NCBI RefSeq assembly: GCF_963676685.1
Contig: NC_092346.1
Coordinates: 30,145,133-30,209,132 of the forward strand
Direction: 5' to 3'
DNA length: 64,000 bases
From: Mytilus edulis
Lineage: Eukaryota; Mollusca; Bivalvia; Mytilida; Mytilidae
This document shows positions 23,101 to 35,500 of the stretch, piece after piece; the first letter of the stretch is position 1, and every line of letters begins with the position of its first letter. Under the pieces are notes generated by a model. That model did no database searches, was not told the origin of the DNA, and saw only the letters and a program-made list of their open reading frames with translations. The position numbers were made by a program, and so were the translations under genes.

Positions 23101-26100
23101 ACTGTGGATTCGTTATTATTCGTCGGATACCAATTTTTTGTGGAGTTCGAGGTAACCAGGGAACCACAAATTCAAATGTCTATGAACCAATTTCAAACTT
23201 TTTATAGCAATGAATGCAGACTTTTGAAAAACCATGAAATCAAATATCCTGGAAATGTGAGTTTTCTTCAATCCACGAAAATTGGTACACTGTAAACACA
23301 AAAAATAAATGAATCCTCAGTAATTTGAAATTCTTGATGGGTGTTCCTCACACAACAAACGGAAGAGGTACTTTATTTATGAGACATAACTATATTGGGA
23401 AAACAAAAAAAATCATACCTCTCTTTGAACAATCTTGCTTAGTTGCTTGCTGATGTACAGCTCTATCAGAAAGATTTCTTGGCGCTGTTTGGATGAACTG
23501 TCTCTGATATGTCTGGAAGCACCCATCTTCAATGGCTTCTAAACATTCAAGGGTTATTGTACCAAGATCTGACTTCCAATTTTTAGAACCTTTGTCCTGT
23601 TAAAGAAAAAAAAAACAGTTTCAAATTTATTTCAAAAACCTTCTGAATCTTATATAGATATAGGTAGATGTGGTATGAGTGCCAACTCTCCATCCAACAA
23701 TGTCCAAGTAACAATTTATAAAAGTAAACCATTATAGGTCAAGGTACGGCCCTGTTTACAATGTTGACAACGGTAGAGTAGTTACGTATTTTTACTTTTT
23801 ACATATAATTCAATACTAGCATCTGAACTATTTCAAACATCTCCATCTGTGGATTCATTTATAGTTGTTGAAACCAAATTCATGGATTTAGGAACTTTTT
23901 ACTTCATGGTTCACCTTTACCCACGAAATCGATAAACATTTGGTATCTCATGAATGATAATGAACCCAAAGTAACAACATTCTACTGGAGTATAATACTT
24001 TTAAAAATTACAAAAAAATGTTTTGGACTGAAAAATGCAACCTCAGACTGTAGATAGGCAAAAATCTTGTTTTTCTATGACTAATTATATTTAATCAATT
24101 GTTAACATTGGGATCAATAAATAGTACCAAGTCATGGAGAATCATTTCTTTCAATTCTTTAATTTGTGCTTATATTGTATGTAAAATAACATTTTATTTT
24201 TTAAAGAATGTTAGTCTACTATTAAATGCAGCCAACTAATTTAAAATATTGACAAACCTTTGCAAGTATTAAATTTGAGAATAACATACCTTTTGTGAAG
24301 TGATTTTTGGCAATGAGAACAGCAGCTCTTTCACAGTTCCTTTTCTATTGTCTTTAATACCAGTGACTTTACTGCAAAATAAAAGAACATACTCTATACT
24401 GTTGAATAAATCAAATGGTACAATCAAGGCTTGATATCTATCTATTAATGAATGAAAATACTAAAGATTTATTGTCAATGTTTTGAGTTTGCTATTTGTA
24501 CTACATACATGACCTATCACTAAAATCTGATTTTTTTTTGATTTTTTACAATCGGAGACACATTAAGAAAATAATAATATTGGCATATGACATATATCAT
24601 ACTTATGAAATTATATAATTTTTTGTTGAAATTCTAGCACAAAAAGATCTAGATGTTTCAAAGAATTGGTGATGAGGTTTTTTAACAACAATTTGTGTCT
24701 GGATTTCAGAATCAGAGTGGACACATTGAAATATCTCTCCTGCTTTAAACATGTAGACAAATCATGATTGATTTTTATGTTGAAAGACTTTATAAAGACT
24801 TTGCTACAAATATCAAATAATTCTAGCACTATCAAAGCAATTGTCCATGACAATTAGGTGACAGTCAGATAAACTCTGCCAGAAAGACTTGTACACCATA
24901 CTCTCAAAAAAAATTGGTAAAATGTATTTACATGTACATGTATAATAAACAGAGATAAATGTATTTATTACATATGTAGATGGATCACCAACATTCATAA
25001 TGAAATATTACCAGCAAGAGCCATTTTCAACTAAATCAATCTGTGTGTACATGTACTATACTTATATATGTTATTTGTTCTTACAAAGACTGCTCTCTAT
25101 AACTTGGAGGAAATGGCTTCATCCATATTTGTTGACCATCCACACATAACCTTAGGTAGCAAGGCAGGGTCAGTCTGTTCTTAAAATTTCCAATAATTTC
25201 AAATGGAGTGACTGGATAATGCTGCAATAAACAAAACAGGATATTTATTTGAAAATAGAAATTTGATGGTACACTGTCCTTGAAATTAGCACAGGACTGA
25301 CAGGACATGTTCTGTAAAATATATTCAATCCAGTCAAATTTTGTCAATTACAAATACAAACCTAAGAAAACATTTTGAATGTAAATCTCCTATTTTGACT
25401 GGAAACTGCTTTCTGAATTCTGTCTGTATATTGCACAATTTTTTTTTGGCAAAAGCAATAAAAAAACAAATGAAAAATTAGAAAATATACATGCATTATA
25501 TATAATTATAATTAATAGGGACAGAAGAATTCCGTCTAGTCTAAGATTACTCTTAAGTTTGTTACAATAGGGCTCTTCACGGTTAGTTCAGCCATATTGG
25601 ATAGGGGGCAGATTTTCATAATGGTGGTAAAAATGATGTGAAAAATATGGGAAAACATCATTAAAACAGAGCAGTTGCTTGGAAACACAAAAAGGATTTC
25701 CCATACTTTCATACTATTTCCACCTCTTTCTAAAAAATCTGCCCCCTATCCAATATGGCCGAACTAATATAACCGTGAAGAGCCCTATTGCCGAGTTTAC
25801 TAACCTTACCAACCCCTAGTCCAAATAATTATGACATCTTGAAAGGCTATTATATTTTTTTACTTTGACGCCTTACATCGACAGAAGGAAAAGCAAAAAA
25901 AAAAAAAATAGCCTCCCAAGACGTCATAAACATTTGGACTAACGAACCCCTAAAAAAACATGTTTTTTTTAGGGGTTCCTATGGATAGTAAACCTGGCAA
26001 TTGTAACAAACCCCTGTGGTCCAATGGCTGTTTTACCAGACAAGCTTGGGCTGTAGGACGTCATAGCTTGTCCGATAATAGCTGAATGGTGGGGGTCTCA

Positions 26101-27008
26101 CTAATTAGTGACAACAAGCGACAAGAAGACTATTTAGCGACAAGAAAACATTTTTTTTTAATAAATAATTCATTTTGCGAGCTTAATATGTATTGCATGA
26201 AAAGAGTTTTAAAAAACAAATTATAAAGATAATTAATATGTTCTAAAACACAAGGAAAAGTAATCTCATAACACAATAATTAAACGTTATACTGGCTGTT
26301 ATACATGTACATAATAGATGATAAAACATTATGTAAATAATGTTTCATTTTTTTCTATCAATCTTAACTTTCTTGTAATATAAGTAAGTAAGTAAGTAAT
26401 GACTTTATTTAAAGAGGTTTGGAAAAAAAAGTTTGTTTCCAGGTTTTGAAAAAAATAATTTGTTTTGGACCCTGAGAAAAAAAAATGTTTGTTTCACCCT
26501 CAGCTGCCACTATATGTAACAGTGTAATGCTAAAATTGAAAGAAAAAAATGTTTTCGGTTTGTCGCTAAAAAAATAGATTGATCTTCGCCGAAGGCGAAA
26601 AAAAAGTTTGCACAGAAAAATAAAACCATACCCCCCCCTCGAAAATCAAATGGTTGCTGCCTTAGTGAGACCGGCATGGTGGGGTTGTTCCCATGTTGTC
26701 AGTTGATAAAAATAAAGTAGATGGGAACCTTACACCATTTGAGATTATTTGTGCTGAGTGATTTTTCGCTTTACTTCCTCAACTTAGTTGATTGTATCCA
26801 AAAGGGATTAGCAATTAGAGGGGTACCCATGAAACAAAATTTTTGTTTTTAAAAAATGAACCTGTTGATAGCCTTCATCATCCGTATCCTGTATTATGTA
26901 CGACGATTGAGAGTGTAAGTTTGCTTCAATGTATGTATCTCCGTCTGCCTTGTATTCAGGTAAAGGCTTGCCACCAACCAATACTGAAAATGAAAATGTT
27001 GTTTCCAT
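17134..27008 (-). CDS. Unrecognised 595-residue protein with SUMO-type motifs (5 exons)
   Basis: Exons on the minus strand are 27008-26862, 25221-25085, 24371-24290, 23596-23419 and 18377-17134. All have GT/AG borders and continuous phase. Residues 1-180 form a folded-looking domain: GGKPLPEY near 12-19, YIEA at 26-29, VTPFEII, LRLCVDG and LGTITLE. The GKPLPEY...YIEA pattern recalls, from memory only, DUF7918-type domains. Residues ~230-595 are low-complexity and charged. They include two ~45-residue repeats (343-391, 394-436), three KLxxHSxSD repeats (486-534), five psi-K-x-E sites (K264, K387, K432, K478, K540) and acidic hydrophobic patches VIML (560-563) and VIDL (590-593). These suggest a nuclear protein that is sumoylated and binds SUMO; no function is known to me. 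Intron 4 (5 kb) hosts a large transposon. The exon 1 donor (CAG/GTTCAT) is weak, so an extra exon there is possible. Confidence 0.75.
18722..18925. mobile_element. Palindromic MITE (GTGGATT family), copy 1
   Basis: It starts ACTGTGGATTCATTCATTTT with GGGTACCAATTTTC. It ends GAAAATTGGTATCCAATGAA...AATCCACACTACTGT, the inverse order. Arms are ~40 bases with small gaps. It lies in intron 4 of the SUMO-motif gene, and relatives lie at 23101 and 23848. Confidence 0.8.
19560..20210 (+). repeat. ~160-bp tandem units (ATAACTTGTGTATAAG)
   Basis: ATAACTTTAGTTTAAG (19603), ATAACTTGTGTATAAG (19762), ATAACTTGTGTGTAATTG (19922) and ATAACTTGGGTTTAAG (20082) recur at ~160 bases. Each is followed by a CCACAA..GGAAGG..TGGGAT part and an AGGGCCAAAAAGGGCC part. 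The apparent 92-codon frame at 19807 is repeat sequence. Confidence 0.8.
20590..21300 (+). mobile_element. Element with subterminal inverted repeats and CGT microsatellite
   Basis: TTTATACAACCGCA (20593-20606) and its inverse TGCGGTCGTATAAA (21253-21266, one mismatch) bound a core with a GTCGTTGTCATCGTCGTCGT microsatellite (20646-20670). The core has one to two units of the same type as at 19560-20210, and a possible GC hairpin at the right end (CTGCGG...GCGCCCTGCGGAG). It is non-coding. Confidence 0.7.
22878..22930 (-). repeat. Short reverse copy of the GTGGTATGAGTGCC family
   Basis: GGAGAGATGTCTCATTGGCA followed by CTCATACCACATCTTCTT is the reverse complement of the 5' end seen at 62506. 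Confidence 0.85.
23101..23321. mobile_element. Palindromic MITE (GTGGATT family), copy 2
   Basis: It starts ACTGTGGATTCGTTATTATT with GGATACCAATTTTTTGTGG. It ends CCACGAAAATTGGTACACTG...TGAATCCTCAGT, with the two halves inverted. Intron 4 of the SUMO-motif gene. Confidence 0.75.
23640..23765 (+). repeat. Partial copy of the GTGGTATGAGTGCC family
   Basis: AGATGTGGTATGAGTGCCAA, CTCTCCATCCAA, AACAATTTATAAAAGTAAAC and GTCAAGGTACGGCC follow the standard order of the family. Intron 3 of the SUMO-motif gene. Confidence 0.85.
23848..23970. mobile_element. Palindromic MITE (GTGGATT family), copy 3
   Basis: TGTGGATTCATTTATAGTTG is followed by AACCAAATTCATGG, then TTTACCCACGAAATCGATAA, ending GGTATCTCATGAATG. 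It is shorter and more diverged than copies 1 and 2. Confidence 0.6.
25557..26011. mobile_element. MITE interrupted by a second MITE (outer copy)
   Basis: The outer inverted ends are GTTTGTTACAAT (25557-25568) plus TGCCGAGTTTACTAACCTTA (25789 on), against the right arm ending TTGTAACAAAC at 26011, whose inverse reads GTTTGTTACAATTGCCAGGT. Both arms then reach an AACCCCTAG/TAGGGGTT pair. The left arm is split by the element at 25569-25786. Intron 1 of the SUMO-motif gene. Confidence 0.85.
25569..25786. mobile_element. 218-bp inner MITE with ~50-base arms
   Basis: The left arm AGGGCTCTTCACGGTTAG...GCCATATTGGATAGGGGGCA is repeated inverted at the right end (TGCCCCCTATCCAATATGGC...CCGTGAAGAGCCCT). 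AT flanks both sides; removing the element and one AT restores ACAATTGCC, exactly the sequence in the intact outer arm. This proves nested insertion with a two-base target duplication. Confidence 0.9.
26090..26680. mobile_element. Element bounded by GGTCTCACTA / TAGTGAGACC
   Basis: GGGGGTCTCACTAATTAG (26093) and TTAGTGAGACCGGC (26663) form short inverted ends. Between them are CAAGCGACAAGAAG, poly-A runs and a CTTCGCCGAAGGCGAA hairpin (26583-26598). There is no protein. Element status is moderate because no clear target duplication is seen. Confidence 0.55.
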
Positions 27009-28074
27009 GCTGTCAAATTATCAAGCGGGAAAATTTTAAATAATCAACATAGAGTGACTTCCCTTGGGACCAAAAACTCTAAAAGTAGGATTACTGATCC
27101 CGCGCGTATACCCAATTCACTGCTGCCATTTACATTTTACATCTTAACTTCTATATTTTGAATATTAAATTTATATATTGAATGCCGAATTTATAGTTTT
27201 GCTGAAGTTGATACCTTGATAATTTTCACAGATTTGAATCATGCTGATACATTGAAATTTTTAATGACCTTTGACACACCTGGGAACAGTATATCGATAT
27301 GTATCTATATATATATGATCCTGCACACAGGGACTTTCTGTACTAACGTTAGTATGGAAAATCCCTGTTCAATATGAGAAAATCAGCAAAATTTATAGTT
27401 CGTGCATTTTATATAAGACCGTGACGTCAGTTGCTGTATCATCTACAACATTTTATTTTTTATATATTAAATCAAAATTTTTTAACATTTCTTTTAATTT
27501 ACATTTAGTCCGTATAAAGTTATTAAGTCAAATATGTGACTTTTAGGTGCATTGGGGGCCGGGTGTAACATTGCCTATATAATACAAACTCTGTAATTGT
27601 CATATATTTATTGATTCATGATCACAATTCTAAAAGTCACTATTATAAAATTATTACTACTTAGTATATACTTACTTACTTATTTATACAAGAAGGCACA
27701 TGCCAGGTAAAATTGAGGTTCAAATATATCAACAATGATTTAAAAAAACCGTGATTTCTAATTCATTATTTTTTGTTTATATCAATAAAATTATTTACAT
27801 TTTATAGCAATATAGTTGATCATGTTTGGGATTTTGGACCAGACTGGGATATTGCCGGACTACTTTGATTTTTTTAAAGTATGAAATTTAGACATACATA
27901 TTACCTCCCAGGAACCACTGAACAGTTAATCTTTTCAATGTTTGTTCCGTTTTAGATAGAACGCTATGATTTATCATGAAAATGAAGAGAAAACGTTCAG
28001 TTTTTGTTTGTTTTTTGTTTTAAATTTAGTCAGTCATTTAGAATCTATAATTATGTTTTGGAGTCTTTAGTGTG

Positions 28075-28250
28075 ACGTCCCTTTTCACATAATTAGTACA
28101 CTTTTTCGGTAAGGGACCAGTTGAAGCCCGCCTCCGCCGGGATGCATGATAATATTGTCTTGCTGTGTCGGCATTTGGCTAGTTTCGCTCTTTGTTCGAG
28201 TTGTTGTCTCTTTGTCATATTCCCCATTTACATTCTCAATTGTATGTTAA
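28075..28250 (+). repeat. GGTTGTTGTCTCTTTG family, copy 1
   Basis: GACCAGTTGAAGCCCGCCTC, then TTCGAGTTGTTGTCTCTTTG and CATATTCCCCATTTACATTCTCAATT. The same order is seen at 40800-40970 and 48050-48175. Confidence 0.75.
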
Positions 28251-28725
28251 AAAACTAGTCAAAATAAAAATTATTTGAAATGAGAAGAAAAATCTAACTT
28301 CAGTATATAACTCACTTAAAAATAAAAAAATATATAAAGACAAAATTAGTAAAATTATCGTTAGTGTGCAACTACTATTTTCGGCTTTGATATTCCACTG
28401 AGGCTATGTAGAGTGTGGTATAGAATTGTATCTTCAAAGTCAGGGAAAAACGAAAATTGCAAATCTTACTCTGTTTGGAATCATACTTTTGTCATTTGTT
28501 TATTAATTTTCCAGTTTACTGGAAGCCGTATTGGATTGTATATTGTCTCTCCGAATATTTCGTTCTCTCAAGATATGTATTTGTTTGTCGGAGTGGCTAT
28601 GCTATTGTGATCTAATCGAATGTATTTACGACTAAATCATTAAAAGATTCATTTCTGCGAATGTGTTAGTTGGTTTAAGTAAAATATTACACCAATCTTG
28701 GCCTCGGTGAATTATTGGCCTGATC

Positions 28726-28895
28726 AGTGGCGGATCCAGCCATTTTAAAAAGGGGGGTTCCTAACCCAGAGTAAAGGGGGGGGGGTTCCAACTATATGCT
28801 CCCATTCAAATGCATTGATCGGCCAAACAAAAGGGGGATTCCAACCCCCGGACCCCCCCCCCCCCCCCCCCCCCCCCCCCCGTGGATCCGCCACT
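28726..28895. mobile_element. GGCGGATCC MITE with 29-base poly-C
   Basis: AGTGGCGGATCCA (28726) and TGGATCCGCCACT (ending 28895) are perfect inverted ends. The interior has GGGGTTCC and CCAACTATATG...CCATTCAAATGCATTGATC, as in the copies at 44240 and 50255. A run of 29 C occupies 28853-28881. Apparent glycine- and proline-rich frames across it are artefacts. Confidence 0.9.
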
Positions 28896-29527
28896 GCAGT
28901 GATGCTTCGAAACCAGGAGGCCAAAACAGTACTACAAGTAACATTTGTGTCTTCCATAATTAAACTGCATTGCTCCTCGGGGTTCCTAGCTATAGTACCA
29001 GTTACGTGATATTCTTATCCAGTTAAACAACCCTCCTTCTCAATCTATTAAATACTAAACCCATTCAACCATTCGAACCGTAACTGGATAATCGACTTTT
29101 CATCTTCAATAATGCAGTTCACAGAAAATATTCTTTAATATATTTGACTTTTGCTTCTCGCATTCTATGTTCATGTACACACATCAGAAAATGAAAACGT
29201 CCCTCACGAAAATAATGGCCAAATAAACAATAAAACTGCAAACAAGTCTACTACATCTTATTGTTTCTTTTTCTTAAATAAAAATGTCTAATAAAGTCAC
29301 TTGGTAATATAGTTTTTTTAATATTGATTTCAGTTGAATTGATAGGACATTTTTGAGTGGGAACTCGAGATCACTTTTGTCCACTGACTGTAAATGTAAA
29401 ATAAATTAATTCACCTGACTAAATCATATAGTTATATAACAATATTTTAAAAGTTTTCACAAACAAGCCTTCGAATGTTGTCAAAGTGTATTAATATCTA
29501 CGATGTCCACAAGTTTATCAAAATGAC

Positions 29528-29537
29528 TATATAAATA
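29528..29537 (+). promoter_or_regulatory. TATA box of the P450 gene
   Basis: TATATAAATA lies 47-56 bases before the P450 start codon, leaving room for a short leader. No in-frame ATG precedes the chosen start in between. Confidence 0.55.
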
Positions 29538-29583
29538 TCGTCGAATTACCTAACTTACAGATAATGAAAAGATAAAGGTTAAA

Positions 29584-32500
29584 ATGGCTACCTTAACACT
29601 GACTTTGTTGAAATTTATACCTGTTTTCATAATACTATTCATAATAAAGAAACTGTATGGATTATATCAAAGAAGAAAGGCACTACAAAGAGCATTGAAG
29701 GATTTCCCTGGTCCGGCCCCACATTGGTTATGGGGCAACATGAAGGAGGTAAGTTTTATACGAATACACCATCTAATTTTTTTATTTTACAGTTAGATTA
29801 TTGTGCATAATAAGGCATTATCTATATTAGAATAGAAGGAGATTTCTAATGAGACATCTCTCCACAAGAGACAAAAAGACGTAGAATAAAAAATTGTAGG
29901 TCATTGTGATTGAGACAATGGCCTACATCAATGAGCAAAACCTATATCGCATAAGATATACATGCTTTTATATTCCTATTTTATATACTAAGAGTAAGTA
30001 CCCCAAATCTAAAATTGCGTTTGTTCATCTTGCTCTATTAATTTTATTTGTTAATTTTGTGTCGTCCTGAATATGCATGAAATATGTTCCACTAGACGTC
30101 AATGTTAATTAATCAATCATTTCCAGACGAACACATTCAAATATAACAGAGTATTGTTGGTGTTCATCTCTTCCCCTTAGACATTCATAAAGTATGGAAG
30201 GTATAAAAACTTATGAGAAAAATCAGTAAAGAAAAAAATACATTATTGAAAATTCTTATATGACGTGCTTCTTCGCTTTGTGAATAAACCCATGCTCTTA
30301 ATCCAATATTTTTTGTTTGCACATGCGTATACTGCAGAATAATGAATTTTATCAATTTTGCATGCATTCAATATATTTCATTAACTTAAAACACTTTCAA
30401 TCTCTTAAATGATGCACATGTTGTTACTATTTCATTTATTATGACTGTAATGTGTTGCATTTGGAAATTGACATATTTGACTTAGATACGACAACCGTTC
30501 ATGCTGGCTGTTCAAAACTCCTCCCCTGAAAAATCACAGTGCCAGTTGTTTGCTTCTTTACATACAAAAAAGGGAGGTTCATGGCTCACTATCGCTCGGG
30601 CAAAAATAATCACGAATATAATGCCTACTCGTGTTAAAACTACAATAAAATATAGCTTGCATCAATTATTTCTTAAATATTGAAACTACAACAACCAAAT
30701 AAAACCAAAAAGAATGAAGAAACATTGCACCTACTGAAGTTTGTCTTAATCCATGCCTTATTTCACTGTACAAGTGATGTCTGTAAAGCAACATCCAATT
30801 AGCAGTGCAGAAATAAAACTACCGAGTGCAGCGATATAGGTAAAGAATAAAAAGAATTTACACCACTGGGTCGATGCCACTGCTGGTGGACGTTTCGTCC
30901 CCGAGGGTATCACCAGCCCAGTAGTCAGCACTTCGGTGTGGACATGAATATCAATTATGTGGTCATTTTTATAAATTTCCTGTATACAAAACTTTGAATT
31001 TATCGTAAAACTAAGGATTTTCTTATCCCAGGAATAGATTACCTTAGCCGTATTTGGCACAACATTTTGGAATTTTGGATCCTCAATGCTCTTCAACTTT
31101 GTACTTGTTTGGCTTTATAACAATTTTGATATGAGCGTCACTGATGAGTCTTATGTAGACGAAACGCGCGTCTGGCGTACTAAATTATAATCCTGGTACC
31201 TTTGATAACTATTATGCTGTATTCTACTAACAACAGTGCATGTAAAGCGGGTAAAATATCTACTGAGGGAAATAAGAAACATTTGTAAAACAATGTGAAA
31301 CACTATGTTTTAGCTGACCGGAGATTACCAAGGGATGCTTCGGACTGTAGAGTATGCCAAGAAATACAATGGAGCATTCCCTGTATGGATGGGACCAACA
31401 GATGCCTTCTTGATGACTGTCAATCCTTCCACTGTTAAGTACGTCTTATCAGGAACAGGTACTGTGCACAATCAAGACGTTTTTATTTGTGAGGTTGTTT
31501 TTTCCTCGCCAATTTGTTTTTCTTGCCATTTTTTTTTTCAAATCATGCATATGTTTTTTTTTATTACTGAATGGCTAGATTGTGTTATAAAACTTGTGTT
31601 CATATACTTTTTTTCTCAAGAAAACTCTAACTTGTCAAAATTTAGAAGAAATTTTTTTTTCAATTGCTTGCTTCCAGTTAACAATTCGCCGATATGTTTT
31701 CCGTATGCAGTTAGCTCACCGTGACCTTACTCCTAAAAACCCGGTGATCGCAACACGCATGGATCTGTTATTGAAATAAACTTTTATGATCGTATTGTAC
31801 ATGCTAAACACGGGAGAGGATTTTGACGCTCATTCTCATAACGATTTTCGATATTCTGCTTTGTCTTTTCATTTATGAAATGTTAAGTAAAAGAATGAAA
31901 CTAATCATGTGTTCCATATCTTACAGATCCTAAAGATGAGTTTTCTTATGCACTGATGAGGCCATGGATCGGTAAGTTTATGCTCAAAGAATGTTAAACG
32001 GGAGGGAAGATTTAGTTTTTGGCATCACGCTTTTTATGGTCCAAGTTTGAAAAAGTTCATGATTAAGGCTAATTATATTATATAAAGACATTGGAAAATC
32101 AAATTCCCTTTATTCTAAAGCCATATTTTCATTAAGGTCAGTGACCTTTTTATTTATACATTCAAGTTGTTATTAATGATATTATTTCCTCGGCAAAAAT
32201 GTTTGTGCAAGTTTCATTCACCTTTCTCTAAAGCCAGTGACAAGTATTTTAAGTAGTGACCTTTTTTAGTTGATTCAACATGTTCCTCTTGTTTTGCCTA
32301 AATTTTTGTATTCAAAGACTTGAAAAAGAAACGTTTAACAAGTGAGAGGTTTAGCTGGCTATAAAACCAGATTTAACCAACCAATACCTACATAAGAAAA
32401 TGCCTGTACCAAGTTAGGAATATGACAGTTGTTGTCCATTCGTTTGGTGTGTTTGAGCTTTTGATTTTGCTATTTGATTAGGAAATTCCGTTTTGAAATT

Positions 32501-35500
32501 TCCTCGGAAATCAGTAATTTTGTAATTTTACTTTTCTCTTTTTACAAGGTGATGGTCTATTACTGAGTGGTGGTAAGAAATGGGATAGAAATAGACGTCT
32601 TATGACACCAGCATTCCATCAAGATATCCTCAAGAATTATGTGAAGATATTTTATGATTCATCTAAAATATTGATAGTGAGTATGCCGCCATTTTAAACA
32701 AACTTTTTTTCAGCGACAGTTAAGACATTTTCTATGAGTATGAATATTTTCCTCATATGACAATAAATATGATTATATAGATATAGAAGACGTGGTATGA
32801 GTATCAATGAGACAACTCTTCTTCTAAGTCACAATTGTTAAAAGTAAACCATTATTGGTCAAAGTACGGTCTTGAAGACGGAGCCTTGGCTCACACCGAA
32901 CAGCAAGCTATAAAGGGCCTCCAAAATGACTAGTTCAAAACCATTCAAACTGGAAAACCAACGTCCTATTCTATATGAAAAACAAGAAACGAGAAGCATT
33001 TATAAATCACGTCAACAAACGACAACCACTGACTTAGGACAGGTACAAACAAATGCAGCGGGTTTAAATGTTTTTATAGGTACCAACCTTCACCCTTACC
33101 ATAATATTGTTTTCATTGACAGTTAAGACATTTTCTATCAACATGAATATTTTTCTCATATGACCATAACTATGATTATGTTTATTTTCATTGTCCTAAT
33201 TTTAGATAACATACTTCACACCTCACATATGAAACCAATCTGAATTATTGCAGAAGCCTAATGCAAATCTTTTTTTAAATTATACAAGATAACACTTTTC
33301 GCACTAGAAATCAAACTGTTGATCATGACTTCTTTTGTTCCAGATACTCATAAGAAACTACTATATTGGTTGATTTTTTGATTTATTAAGTATGAAATAC
33401 TTTTCACTGAACGTTAATTCAACAAAATGCAGTCTTTCGAACATTAATATATACAGAAAGAAGGTTTCTGAATCGGGTCATTCATAAGTGAATTGTGCAT
33501 CTAGGCTCAAGGGAAAAGAATAAAGTTTGATGTTGATAAAAAAAAAGGTTAAATACAAATGAATACTTGAAGGCAGTACCCCAACAACACAGAAACTGCA
33601 GATGACTTTTGTATATAGGTATACATGAATACTTGCTATGCAGTATGGGTTTTGCTTAATTGTTGAATGCCGTACGGTGACCTATAGTTGCTAGTATCTT
33701 TTGGACTTTGTTAAATAGTTGTCTCATTGAAAATCATACTACATCTTCCTATTATATATTCATATTTATCAAAATATTTATTTTAGGAAAAGTGGAGGGA
33801 AACGACAGAACCAGTAGAAACTTTCCATCATATAAGTCTACTAACCTTGGACAGTATGATGAAATGTCTGTTTGGCTACAACAGTGACTGTCAAAATGAA
33901 AGGTACGACAATGAAGATTCGAGGTTTTCCCCCCAGAAAAGTAAAACGTGTACAGATTTGCGAGGGCATGGTCCCGTCCTCGAATTCCCCTTTCCAATAA
34001 AAATCACTTTGCTACGTATGTATACACCTTTTGTTCAAATATTAAGGTTTGGGCGTTTCTTATCATGGTAAATTGAGAAAAGCGCTTCGGATGAACGGAA
34101 TTTATAAATCTTTGAATCATTTTCACAACAGCGTGGACAGAACCATTTCTTGGCGCCCAGGATAACAATTGACCGGGTTAATTTAAATGTTGATTACTTA
34201 ATGTTTACTTTCTTTCTGTTCGTGCACCTGCATGTACTTTAATCTGTTATTCTATTAAATCCCCACTGGAAGGTCCTCTAACAGACTGAGTGAGCGTACA
34301 CGCTCTGTTATCGATAGCCGACGACCAAAAAGTTAAAGGCAAATGATTTAGTATTATTATCAACAGAAGTATTGCGTTGCCCACGCTGTTATGAAAATGA
34401 TTCTATTTGTATTTTCTAGAACTGATGGTGGACTATGAGTCATCAAGAGCATCATCAGCTCGGTACTGACATGATATATAACCTCTTTTTTTCTCTTAAA
34501 TTCTCCGCTGATAAATAAAATAAAAAAAAAGATTCCACGTTACTCCCCGCTCAGATAAAGTTGACCTTTGATGAATTTTTGTCTTCTCTATAGATTCCTT
34601 TTGGTTATATAAGTTATAACGTTGCTAGTTATTTATTACCCTCACTGGTTAACTTTAAGTGCCGACTGGTATTTATACATCTTTGGCTCTCAAAATTTAA
34701 GATTTGAGCGTGCATGCATGTTGAAGGTAAATCCAGAAAAGCGCTTCAGAATCACAAAATGTATAATTTGTCATCATCATTTTTTTCTTTTTCTTTTTAT
34801 CAAGTAAGACTATGAAAATTCCTGTAAAAGTGATTCTGAGATTACGGAGATCTTTGGTATATATGCATATAGAATTGAACATAAATATAATGATAGAATA
34901 CCTCTAATTCCAGTACAAGACATCCATATATACAAGGAGTATATGATGTTTCGGAACTTATAGTAAAACGGATAACAAATCCATTTCACCACAACCCATT
35001 TATCTACAAATTTACAGAAAATGGGTAAGTAAGGAATTTTGAATACCTTTACAGCCGATTGCATTGAGTGTGTATGTAAGGGTTTTATCTTTGGTTAGCT
35101 TGCTTGCTTACTGAACCATGAAGTTATTATTAGATTATGTAAACTACCCTTCTTTAAGAGTAGATTAGTCCTACAGATAATCAATCAATCTGTCTGAGGA
35201 CTAGGCTACATTGAAAGGAGGGTAGTATACCTTACCTAATAATGTCTTCACTGTTCAGCTAGCAAGCAAGCTAACCATAGATATTACTTTGCTACACACT
35301 CAATGTAATCGGGTGTAAAAAGGATTAGATGAATACATGCTATTTCAGTACTGACCCCATGTACGTTGTTTGACCTGGTCGTTTTAAGACCTTTCGTATT
35401 TTCGTATAAATATCATCTTCTATACTTTCCCGTATGCTTGCAATTGGGGAAAACATTTACCAACGTTCATGTCAACCTAAGACTGCGTTAACATCTATTG

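Larger units (their letters stand above)
27009..29520. other. Intergenic region between two divergent genes
   Basis: This separates the start of the minus-strand SUMO-motif gene from the plus-strand P450. Apart from the two repeats listed below I see nothing coding. A near-palindromic GTACTAACGTTAGTA lies near 27339-27353. Confidence 0.5.

Noticed and set aside
28745-29009. Overlapping glycine-rich and proline-rich frames on the two strands
   Set aside because: They are translations of the 29-base poly-C run and MITE at 28726-28895.
30758-31096. 112-codon minus-strand frame with a hydrophobic end
   Set aside because: It lies within a dispersed repeat whose reverse copy at 48927-49205 does not keep the frame.
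34622-34735. Open frame reading [20 protein letters not shown], superficially like the CYP4 segment before the J helix
   Set aside because: The flanking AG and GT phases do not fit the P450 exons, and the true exon is at 34914-35024. Part of the sequence also recurs near 34040-34095, so it is repeat-derived.
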